From assembly GCA_016718205.1 (NCBI GenBank), contig JADKEB010000019.1:1-29378 (forward strand): a stretch of DNA of 29,378 bases, written 5' to 3'. The notes below the pieces were generated by a model. The model did no database searches. It was not told the DNA's origin and was given only the letters and a program-made list of their open reading frames with translations. Source of the stretch: Saprospiraceae bacterium (GTDB lineage Bacteria > Bacteroidota > Bacteroidia > Chitinophagales > Saprospiraceae). The position numbers and the translations under genes are program-made. Positions 17,301 to 24,199 of this stretch are shown here, piece after piece. The stretch's first letter is position 1; every line of letters begins with the position of its first letter.

Positions 17301-17724
17301 GATCATCCAGAGACAATGATCTGCCTATATAATTCATATATCTGGAGTCGTTTGCCAAAAGGTAACCATATTTGAGTGCTTTACTTTCCATATCTCCATG
17401 TCCTGCAAAATAGATATAAATATGATCGTCTTTTTGAGCATTGGTTTTGAGCCATTCCAGTCCACTGACGATATCCCAGTAAGATGCTTTTTCATTGATT
17501 AAAACCTTCAATTGATCAGCTGCAATATTTAATCCTGATGAGGAAGCACAAAATTCAGCAAACGCTTCTGCATCTTTGTGGGCATGCTTTAATGATGTGA
17601 TTTTGGGATCTTCGTATTTAGAGACACCGATGACTAATGCATAGGTTTTGGGGCTCCTGGTTTGACCAAAAGTAATATTTATAATAAAGAAAAAGAATGA
17701 GATAAAAATGGATACAATTTTCAA
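14398..17724 (-). CDS. Secreted caspase (C14) with long TPR array
   Basis: A 1108-aa exported protein with a signal peptide ending ITFGQ (about residue 21). A caspase-fold C14 domain fills about 25-270: KTYALVIGVSKYEDP, catalytic His109 in YIYFAGHGD, catalytic Cys164 in LITDACHSGKL, and RGAFSYFLTTGMSGEADG. A Ser/Thr/Asn-rich linker (about 285-340) leads to many tetratricopeptide repeats to the C-terminus (for example AYIHNEMGVLYSIIGRLDTA and WPLPYSNLANAYYIKKDF). The start is TTG at 17722-17724, as no in-frame ATG gives the signal peptide. A TACTTTTG promoter lies 21 bp upstream. The signal peptide puts this protease outside the cytoplasm, unlike most caspase-like defence effectors. It is convergent with the repeat-protein gene, 7 bp apart. 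Confidence 0.85.
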   Translation of the reverse strand: MKIVSIFISFFFFIINITFGQTRSPKTYALVIGVSKYEDPKITSLKHAHKDAEAFAEFCASSSGLNIAADQLKVLINEKASYWDIVSGLEWLKTNAQKDDHIYIYFAGHGDMESKALKYGYLLANDSRYMNYIGRSLSLDDLNKTAHTISVDRKAKVFLITDACHSGKLAGVDFDGSNLVALNLMQVVSSNEVRITSCNEGELSYEDEKWGNGRGAFSYFLTTGMSGEADGVGGTKDGNITIGEIKTFLNGKVPEEVRTVKSKKQNPVVKGTEATILNSFKASAGDQNLAIATRTSNEISTNTGSRSVSAETNNDWEEDIRNTTISKARDQNTDFKILSSKPVSEIVNVLLHTLIKEKKYSKKTLTSVPSQQIVAKTLYDLVQEIIDLYLSADESELEKREYYKQIDKPYDQYPYMLDIAIKLLPKDHLIIPSLQMQRAYMSGLNYRLQAPFKGKFNAQIDTAFLYQQKALSIDSRAAYIHNEMGVLYSIIGRLDTAISYYEQAISIAPLWPLPYSNLANAYYIKKDFVKSKEYVDIAFQKQDNLPTPCIIDGNLNTISGNYLFAEEQYQKAIKINSYNFIPFDRLGDVYLKVQDYQTAEKYYHDATTRKAVLESIDEDVKDILPLFKSIVPIKILNPPDTTILSNDVISCFIFGKIHFDKKEDIKAKKWFEKVVSLDAENPMVYQYLGQIANDSEEYGLAEYYFNLAIKFHLQDSLFKAHMRNATKGLSHNDDVLEYYEASNFDIYKPNLSLARTYEKWNHFHFAIQQYQKCIELKPSEKTAYQRLWNLYQNQMEMESAESVIHKFGQIYPNEVDEVLGEHYEWSLNIYKEDIQKTAYYAYKYGLLLHEYIMKQPKEMFTTEPNEEKEQKIKKYLTKGVELLEKVESITVDISIETDAFTKLGDLYLYSNKHEKALENYESVLNIKEDNHSIRSIAAKCADHVYLFKKSLGHLTTLEKSNSLKYEDAIILAKYYMKNGEKEKAITLYEKIANTHAFLKKEIENDMIKLYLRFGDYQKAIELINKCKEGNKTDINLEYMLARANAGLNKPQEALKHLQNAESMGFNYGFVYINDDNFDPYRSTSDWQTINSKMNQYIETKMAASKKQP

Positions 17725-17745
17725 TATTGGATTTTTTGGAGTTTA

Positions 17746-17753
17746 CAAAAGTA
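17746..17753 (-). promoter_or_regulatory. Promoter -7 element of the caspase gene
   Basis: The minus strand reads TACTTTTG, the same octamer as before the metallopeptidase gene and at nearly the same distance (21 bp) from the start. It too is palindromic (TTAC TTTT GTAA). No convincing -33 TTG is seen. Confidence 0.5.
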
Positions 17754-17919
17754 ATTAAATTATTTATATTTTTGAGTATTCTTGGCTTTGTGTGTATAAT
17801 GGAATAGCACAAAATAGTTATAACCATCTTAACATCAAAAACTGAACCCTTCTTTTTATTAAATAAAGAGAAGTCGAAAAAACTAAATAGAAACAACTTT
17901 TCGGATTTGATATAAGTAT

Positions 17920-18110
17920 TACCTAAAATCTAAAATGATAATCTATTACGACCTCCAAATACTTCAAAATCAGTCGCTATGCTCACTTTTAGCTCCGCAC
18001 CATAGTGGTGACTACAGCGAAAGCCGCACACAGTATGATTTGTCGCTAAAAATGCTGATTTTATTGTATTTGAAGCTCTCACTACGAATCTCATTTTAGA
18101 TATTTAGGTA
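17920..18110. repeat. Inverted-repeat element (~190 bp)
   Basis: The left arm TACCTAAAATCTAAAATGAT and onward (about 50 bp) pairs imperfectly with the right arm ending ATCTCATTTTAGATATTTAG and GTA at 18110. Inner repeats include GTCGCTATGCTCACTTTTAGC near 17973 against TGTCGCTAAAAATGC near 18041. There is no coding frame. A shorter relative lies at 11306-11365. It is MITE-like in form, but no target duplication is obvious. Confidence 0.6.
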
Positions 18111-18153
18111 TTAGTCAGTCACCTATGTAATGAATCGGGCAAAAATAGTTATT

Positions 18154-20329
18154 TCAGATTTTTTCAAAAATAAAATTTGTCATTTTTGTGTAGAGATGTA
18201 TGGTGGCATTATCTCCGTAGATACCGTGATTTCTGTTGGGATAATAGTAAGTATCAAACTGTTTGTTGGCTTTGATGAGAGCGTTGGCCATTTCTACCGC
18301 ATTTTGAAAATGAACATTGTCATCAGCCATACCATGAATCAACAGATAATTTCCTTTTAGTCTGTCAGCAAAATAGACAGGCGAATTGTCAGCATAGCCT
18401 TGGGCATTTTCGGTAGTGGTACGCATGTATCTTTCAGTGTAGATACTATCATACCATTTCCAGTTGGTGACAGGTGCTACAGCTATAGCGGCTTTAAATA
18501 CATCATTGCCTTTGAGAATGCAGAGCGAGGACATATATCCTCCATAACTCCAGCCAAAAATACCTATTCTTGCCTTGTCCACGTAAGGTTGTAAACCCAT
18601 GTATTTGGCCGTTTCTATCTGATCCAAAGTCTCAAAATGACCTAACTGAAGATAAGTCATCTTTTTGAATGCTTCTCCTCGTGCACCTGTACCTCGTCCA
18701 TCTACACATACTACGATGTAACCTGCCTGAGCGATCATTTGATTCCACCAGTATCCTGTGCCTTTCCAGCTGTCGGTGACGGACTGACTACCCGGACCAC
18801 TGTATTGTGTCATGAAAACCGGATACTTTCTGGTAGGGTTGAAGTCTCTTGGTTTGATCATCCAGCCATTGAGTTTTACATTTTCTGATGTCGTAAATGT
18901 AAAAAATTCCACAGGAGACACACCGTACTCTTCCTGAGTTTTGGCATGATTAATATTGTCTTCGATTGTCCTTATTTTTTTGCCCGTACGATCGTACACA
19001 GTAAATGTTGGAGCAGTATTGATGGTACTGTGATTGTTGCTGAAATAGTCAAATGTACTACTGAACTGAGCTGTATTTGATCCTAAAAGGGTAGGTGTAA
19101 GATTAGTTATATTTTTACCATCAAGGTCAACTGAAAACACATGCTTTTGCATAGGTGATTTTTCAGCTGCCTGAAAGTACACTTTTTTATTTTTTTCATC
19201 CACTCCATAGAAGCTTGTCACATCATATGACCCAGTGGTGAGCTTGACTTTTTGTGTACCATCCATGCCCATGAGATATATCTGGTTGTACCCTTCTTTT
19301 TCAGATGACCATACAAAGTGTTTTCCATCCCTGAGGAAAGTAAGATCGTCGGACATGTCGATGTAGTACTTATTAGTTTCTTCGTAGATGATGGATGATT
19401 TGCCGGATTTGATGTCGGAGATGTAAAGTTTAAGATTGTTTTGGTGCCTGTTCATCTTGAAGATACAAAGTTTATGGGCATCTTGTGTCCACTTCATGCG
19501 TGGTATATACATATCAGAAAGTTCGCCGATATCCGTTTTTTTGGACTTTCCTCGGGATAGCTCATACACCCATGCGGATACCTCGGCATTTTTTTCACCT
19601 ACTTTGGGATATTTGAAAGTTTCGTTTTCAGGGTACATATCACCTTTGAAAAGTTGCATAGTAAATTCCGGTACATTGGTCTCATCAAAACGTATATAAG
19701 CGATTTTTTTGCTGTCAGGCGACCAGTAAAATGCTCTGGTAAAGCTGAATTCTTCCTCGTAAACCCAGTCACACATACCATTGATGATTTTATTTTTAAC
19801 GCCATCTGTAGTGACTTGAGTGATGTTCCCTGATTTTAAGTTTTGAAAATACAAGTTATTGTTGAAAACAAATCCAACTTGCTCCCCATCCGGTGAAAAA
19901 GCCGGATTGACCACTTTGCCATGAAGGTAGATTCTGGAAAGTACTTTGGATTTCACATCATATACATAGCAGTTTGCCTTTGAGGAGTGCCTGTAGATGG
20001 CTTCGCTTTCCGACTCAATGAGAATTTTGGATTCATCATCACTGAATGTGTATGACCCGATAGCCCCGGAATATCCGGCTTTATCCTTAAATTCCTTACC
20101 TTCAAAACATAGTCTCTACCAAAGATCCTGTAGTGATGTCAAATTTTTTGATGCCGCCGTCTTTAAGCGAAGAGTAATGCCTACCGTCTTTCATAAAATT
20201 GAAGCCGGGCACAGACTTTGTTCTGAAAGCAAACTTGGCATAGATATCGTCTATGGTGATGGGTTTCTGGGCGTTGGTGGTTCTTATTGATAACAATAGA
20301 AAAAGAAATGATATCCAATGTATTTTCAT
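18154..20329 (-). pseudogene. DPP4-type S9 dipeptidyl peptidase, one frameshift
   Basis: An exported prolyl dipeptidyl peptidase of the S9B (DPP IV) type, which removes X-Pro dipeptides from peptides. The signal peptide is MKIHWISFLFLLLSIRTTNA. A beta-propeller with the family motif DWVYEEEFSF is followed by an alpha/beta-hydrolase domain with Ser in GWSYGGYMSS, Asp in HGMADDNVH and His in NRNHGIYG. The frame breaks once: the N-terminal part (20102-20329) ends at ATG TTT TGA. Removing one T restores MFEGKEFKDKAGYSGAIG and continuous coding to 18154. The first ATG of the downstream frame is at 19956, but coding clearly extends upstream. All catalytic residues are intact, so a sequence error in the T4 run is as likely as real decay. 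Confidence 0.85.
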
Positions 20330-20478
20330 AATGTATTAGATTATTAAAATGATGTTAAAACTGCTGCTAATGTGTAAAAATATTAGAAAAATGATTTAAT
20401 GATAAAATAAAATCTTCTTCACTGTGTTTGATAAGTTTAAATCTTTTTTCTAGCACTTTTTGATTGAAGTTTTCTATC

Positions 20479-21616
20479 CTATTTAAAGTCATGTTTTGCA
20501 TTTCTAAGCTTACTAATAATGTTTAAAATCCCTCTTACTTCTATTGATGCTTCGCTGAAAACTCCAATAGGCCAATCATCATTAGGCAAATTTCCATATT
20601 CGTCAATATCAATTAGTTTAATTTTGCTGTTCTTGACTTTGCATTATAGTCAATATAATATAATGCAATATCAAAAGGTTTGATTTTTTTTCAGCGATAA
20701 GCCTTCTAAGACGTAATACAAAATTTTGAGAATGCGTTTCTATTAAATATCTTTTATTAGAATCCTCGATAAACGAATCTACAAATCTTTCGGCCAAATC
20801 CCCATGAGCAGCAGGATGTAAATGTGTCTCTGGTTCTTCTACAACAATTAAGGTGGGCTCGACTTCATTCATATATGACCTTACTATTAAAGGTAAGACT
20901 TGATGAATGCCTTGCCCTGTTTGCCGAATATTAATACTTGACAATCCATTTTCGAGTACTATCTCGTATTTGATTTCACTCGAATCGATTTTTTTAATAT
21001 TTATGCCCCATCCTTCAAATTTTTTTGAATACCAACTACTAACCTTATTAAGTAACTTTTGGCCATTTTCAAAATCTTGGATTAAGATTGGGTATGCATT
21101 TTGCCCATTAATACCAATTTTATTAAACTTTTCTGCAGAATTTTGATAATCTGATTCAGGAGAAACTCTTATTGCTCCGATGTAATCATGGCTGAATTTT
21201 AATTCCAAAATAACAGCATCTCCAATTGGCAATTTGATTGAATCTATATCACCATCTAATTTAATGTCTATATCATTAATTGCTAGATCAAGAAACCCAT
21301 CTTCTTGATTACATGAAAAGTTTACAGAGTAATTTTCGGAATCTAATATTATATTTAGCGCACCAGCAGAATTTCTATTATAAATTAAATCTTTAAATCC
21401 CGATCCTAATTCAACAGAATTTTTGCTATCTGAACCTACTTTTATTCTCCAATTTATCGGCTCTCCATAAAGCAAGTTACCTATCATCAATGGTAGTTTT
21501 GCAACAGCGCTTTTTCCTGAATTGTTTTTTCCTAACAATACTGTTATTGGCTTTAATTTCAAAGACTGTTTTTCTTTGAAAATTTTATAGTTGGTGAATT
21601 GTATTTCAGATACCAT
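20479..21616 (-). pseudogene. AAA ATPase with DUF3696-like end, two frameshifts
   Basis: An OLD/SMC-like AAA ATPase. Walker A is GKNNSGKSA (about 29-37), the signature-like segment is RQTGQGIHQVLPL, Walker B is TLIVVEEPETHLHP and the switch His is in YLIETHSQNF. The open frame (20618-21616) ends artificially. Shifting at the A8 run near 20690 and again near 20645 restores a tail with LIDIDEYGNLPNDDWPIG and SEASIEVRGIL, ending at TAG 20479-20481, which matches DUF3696. Proteins of this build are often found in defence islands, sometimes alone; here no nuclease partner is adjacent. It is leftward and sits alone. Confidence 0.75.
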
Positions 21617-22050
21617 TACATTTAATTATTTGAATTGCAAATATATACAAAAACTTAAACCTACCTATACTAAATATAAGCAAGTTAAATCATATCATTT
21701 TAATCACGCAATTAAAGAAAATAGCAGAAAAAACAAATTTCAATGGGATTTTAGGTATAATAGTAATTCATTTTATTGTGGGAGCTGAAAAAGAACTATA
21801 ATCCATTGCAGATTTTTGTTTACAGACAAAAAAAATCTGCGGGCCAAAAGGCTTAGTTGTTTATAGAAAATCGTAACTTTATGAACTATGATTACATATT
21901 GCCTGTAAATGCCCGTTGTGAGTGATAAGAATATTCGAATATCTATTGAATCTATACTCTTTGACTTGCATCTGCAGATTTGAACTGCAAATGCTGAGAG
22001 ATCTGCTGGACCTATTCCTTATTAAATTGGTCTCTATTTTTTAAAATACC
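21617..22050. other. Intergenic DNA with two hairpins
   Basis: No convincing gene. Two inverted repeats stand out: a perfect 10-bp GCAGATTTTT/AAAAATCTGC (21808-21840), and GCATCTGCAG/CTGCAAATGC with one mismatch (21968-21994, loop 7). They could be remnants of repeats or a small structured transcript. Confidence 0.45.
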
Positions 22051-22059
22051 TCACCTTTA

Positions 22060-22105
22060 GCGATCATAATCGCAAATAAGTATATATATTTGCGATCATA
22101 ATCGC
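22060..22105 (+). promoter_or_regulatory. Twin palindromes over the DUF4143 promoter
   Basis: Two identical GCGATCATAATCGC sites (22060-22073 and 22092-22105) lie 32 bp apart centre to centre, about three helical turns. A perfect -7 element TATATTTG sits between them at 22085-22092. The second site covers the expected transcription start and ends 5 bp before the ATG. This is the arrangement of an operator pair for autorepression. Confidence 0.6.
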
Positions 22106-22110
22106 AAATA

Positions 22111-23229
22111 ATGATAAAAAGAACACTTTTTGAAGCAATTAAAGCAAAAATAGATTTTAGGAAGGCCATTATTCTACTCGGGCCAAGGCAAGTGGGTAAA
22201 ACTTTTCTGATTCAAAAAATAACAGAAGAATTGAAACTACCTTTTTTAATGATCAATGGAGACAACCCCGCGGACAGACTTTTATGGACCAATCCTGATT
22301 TTCAGTTGATCCAATCATTGATTGCCCCGTATTCATTGATCGTATTTGATGAAGCTCAGCGTATTGTAAATATTGGTCTTACCGTAAAAATGATCGTAGA
22401 TGCCAAATTGGAAAAACAAGTGATCATTACCGGATCTTCTGCACTCGGACTGGCCGATACTATTCAGGAGCCTTTGACAGGACGAAAATGGGAATTCACC
22501 ATGTTTCCTGTAGCTTGGTCAGAGCTCAAAGACACTTACACTTTGGCAAAATCATTACCAATGTTAGAGCAACTGTTAGTATATGGGAGCTACCCGGAAA
22601 TAATTTTAGAAAATGAAAAAGAAGCTTTGCTCAGTGCTTTGTCAGGCAGTTATCTTTACAAAGACATTCTGGAGTCAGGAGGAATTCGAAAACCGGAAGT
22701 GTTGGTGCGATTATTACAAGCATTGGCATGGCAAGTAGGTAGCGAAGTCTCATACAATGAACTTTCAAAAACCGTAGGTATAGATAAGGAAACAGTGGTA
22801 AATTACATCGATTTGCTTGAAAAGAGTTTTGTTGTCTATAGGTTAAATCCTTTATCTCGCAATGATAGAAAGGAAATCTCTACCTCAAGGAAAATATACT
22901 TTTATGACAATGGTATTCGCAATGCTATTATCAATAATTTTAATCCTATAGGACAGCGGAACGATATAGGCGCATTGTGGGAAAACTATTTTATCACAGA
23001 AAAACTGAAGTTTAATAGCTATCAAAAACTACCGGTAAAAAGTTGGTTTTGGCGTAGCAAGATGCATGCTGAAATTGATTACATAGAAGAAGGAAGAGAT
23101 GGTATCAACGCTTTTGAATTGAAATGGAACGAAAAAAAGAATGCTAAATTCAGTGCAACATTTACTGATTTTTACCAGCCTAAAGAGACATTTATTATCA
23201 ATCGTAGTAATTTCTGGAATCAGGTATAA
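22111..23229 (+). CDS. AAA ATPase with DUF4143 C-terminal domain
   Basis: A 372-aa cytoplasmic protein. An AAA_14 domain comes first: Walker A GPRQVGKT (24-31), Walker B SLIVFDEAQ (Asp80, Glu81) and sensor VIITGSSALG, with the Arg-containing LTGRKWEF block typical of the family. A winged-helix-like region (about 200-245, SYNELSKTVGIDKETVVNYI) precedes the DUF4143 domain. That domain ends with EIDYIEEG and AFELKW, a pattern like the PD-(D/E)xK nuclease core (Asp323, Glu336, Lys338). Function of the family is unsettled; a DNA-acting ATPase/nuclease or regulator fits the motifs. It is intact although frameshifted genes lie on both sides. Its start is 5 bp after a palindromic operator-like site. 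Confidence 0.88.
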   Translation: MIKRTLFEAIKAKIDFRKAIILLGPRQVGKTFLIQKITEELKLPFLMINGDNPADRLLWTNPDFQLIQSLIAPYSLIVFDEAQRIVNIGLTVKMIVDAKLEKQVIITGSSALGLADTIQEPLTGRKWEFTMFPVAWSELKDTYTLAKSLPMLEQLLVYGSYPEIILENEKEALLSALSGSYLYKDILESGGIRKPEVLVRLLQALAWQVGSEVSYNELSKTVGIDKETVVNYIDLLEKSFVVYRLNPLSRNDRKEISTSRKIYFYDNGIRNAIINNFNPIGQRNDIGALWENYFITEKLKFNSYQKLPVKSWFWRSKMHAEIDYIEEGRDGINAFELKWNEKKNAKFSATFTDFYQPKETFIINRSNFWNQV

Positions 23230-23250
23230 AAGCTTGTTTTTTTGTAAAAC

Positions 23251-23314
23251 ACTCACTTTAGGCGATCATAATCGAAAATAAATATAATTATTTGCGATTA
23301 TGATCGCCAAAGGT
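23251..23314. repeat. Right palindromic repeat of the DUF4143 cassette
   Basis: GGCGATCATAATCGAAAATA (23261-23280) and TATTTGCGATTATGATCGCC (about 23289-23308) form a 20-bp inverted repeat with a single mismatch, loop AATATAAT. The two core sites start 32 bp apart (23262, 23294), as in the left copy. Outer bases CACTTT and AAAGGTG extend the pairing. It begins 22 bp after the ATPase stop, so it may also terminate transcription. Confidence 0.75.
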
Positions 23315-23385
23315 GGTCGAAGCTCCAAATATGCTCACCAACTGGAAGTCTGCACATCCCCTGTTTGGTCACAGTATAAATGATT

Positions 23386-23760
23386 TTACACCAGCGATAA
23401 CTCCATGAGTTCTCTCCCCATTTCATGCAATCCTTCCAAAATTCTGTCAACCTGCTTTTTGATGGCTTTTCTTTCCATTAACGTATTGTGATAATAATGT
23501 TTCATTCATATTTATCCTTTTAGCCAAATGCTTAGCGTTGATCACTTTATGATATTCAAAAAATTGTTGAAAATCGAGTTCAAATCCAATTTTATCCATA
23601 GATACTTTTTACCAAATTCTTCCAAGTACAAATTTGTGGCTTCTAAAGCATTTGTTTGCAGTTTATATATATTAAGCCCAGTCGTAAAAATTGGTTTTTC
23701 TGCACAATATGCCGAATATCCTGTTTTCGTTTTCTCTATTATAAATTTTATCGATTTCAT
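23386..23760 (-). pseudogene. hicB: HicB-family antitoxin, frameshifted
   Basis: A HicB-type antitoxin of the Bacteroidota kind: a partial RNase H-like domain (MKSIKFIIEKTKTGYSAYCA and ATNLYLEEFGKKY), then a helix-turn-helix tail. The open frame stops after FNNFLNIIK at 23542. Shifting by one base restores FQQFFEYHKVINAKHLAKRI and LLSQYVNGK. One or two further one-base losses near 23465-23485 lead to KKQVDRILEGLHEMGRELME and the TAA at 23386-23388. The start is the ATG at 23758-23760, better than the GTG six codons upstream. It pairs with the broken hicA upstream. At least three indels occur in about 375 bp. Confidence 0.75.
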
Positions 23761-23770
23761 TCCTCTAAAT

Positions 23771-23806
23771 TTACCCACCCCAGCCCTCCCTTAAAATGGA
23801 GGGAGT
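23771..23806. repeat. CCCTCC/GGAGGG hairpin repeat between hicA and hicB
   Basis: ACCCACCCCAGCCCTCCCTT is followed by AAAATGGAGGGAG; CCCTCC (23784-23789) pairs with GGAGGG (23798-23803). It is strikingly G+C-rich against its surroundings, so it is probably an inserted repeat. Confidence 0.55.
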
Positions 23807-23896
23807 GCACTCGTTCTTTGATTTTTATTACTTTCATCATTATTGTCAGAAATTTTTCCGCCTGTTTATTCAATCGTTTTTTTTATGGTACTTAAT

Positions 23897-24179
23897 TTAT
23901 AATTGTGCATCTCTTCTCAATTTCATTTCCAACCCTTTACCTAATTCGTCACTTCCATGATTGGGAAAAATTACCGTTCCTTCTTTAGTTGCATGTTTCA
24001 TCTTTATACCGACGATAATTTTCATTAAGAAAAATTATGTCTTCATTATACTCAAAATCAAAAAATTGACTAAGGAGTTTTTGCAAACCAATTTATTTTG
24101 AGTATAAATGTGTGCCTTTCTGGATAATTATAAACCAACCATCTTTTTTAAGTATCCCAAGAAACGCAGATGATTTCGT
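23897..24179 (-). pseudogene. hicA: HicA-family toxin, broken
   Basis: Remnant of a HicA mRNA interferase, a double-stranded RNA-binding-like fold. The N-terminal part reads KSSAFLGILKKDGWFIIIQK then GTHLYSK and stops at 24093-24095. After about 94 bp of foreign sequence, the C-terminal part MKHATKEGTVIFPNHGSDEL then GKGLEMKLRRDAQL resumes and stops at TAA 23897-23899. The expected start codon reads ACG (24177-24179) where MKSS would be expected. The IS66 element begins 21 bp upstream and has separated the gene from any promoter. The inner insert carries a 12-bp inverted repeat TATACTCAAAAT/ATTTTGAGTATA (24047-24106). Confidence 0.7.
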
Positions 24180-24199
24180 TGTAAAAAGGTAAATTATTG

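Larger units (their letters stand above)
22052..23314 (+). mobile_element. IS-sized cassette around DUF4143 ATPase
   Basis: A 1.26-kb unit. The left edge (CACCTTTAGCGATCATAATC and on) matches the reverse complement of the right edge (CACCTTTGGCGATCATAATC and on) over about 40 bp with few mismatches. It also matches the right edge as a direct repeat (CTCACTTTAGGCGATCATAA). Only the ATPase gene lies inside; no transposase or recombinase is present. Mobility is inference from the layout. No target duplication was identified. Confidence 0.5.

Noticed and set aside
17618..17896. 92-codon minus-strand frame
   Set aside because: It overlaps the start and promoter of the caspase gene in another frame and has no family resemblance.
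22060..22105. Possible CRISPR repeats
   Set aside because: Only two units per side, and they are palindromic cores over a promoter.
23985..24086. Small minus-strand gene beginning LQKLLSQFFDFEYNEDIIFL
   Set aside because: No ATG, and it runs into hicA sequence out of frame; it may be part of an inserted fragment but cannot be called a gene.
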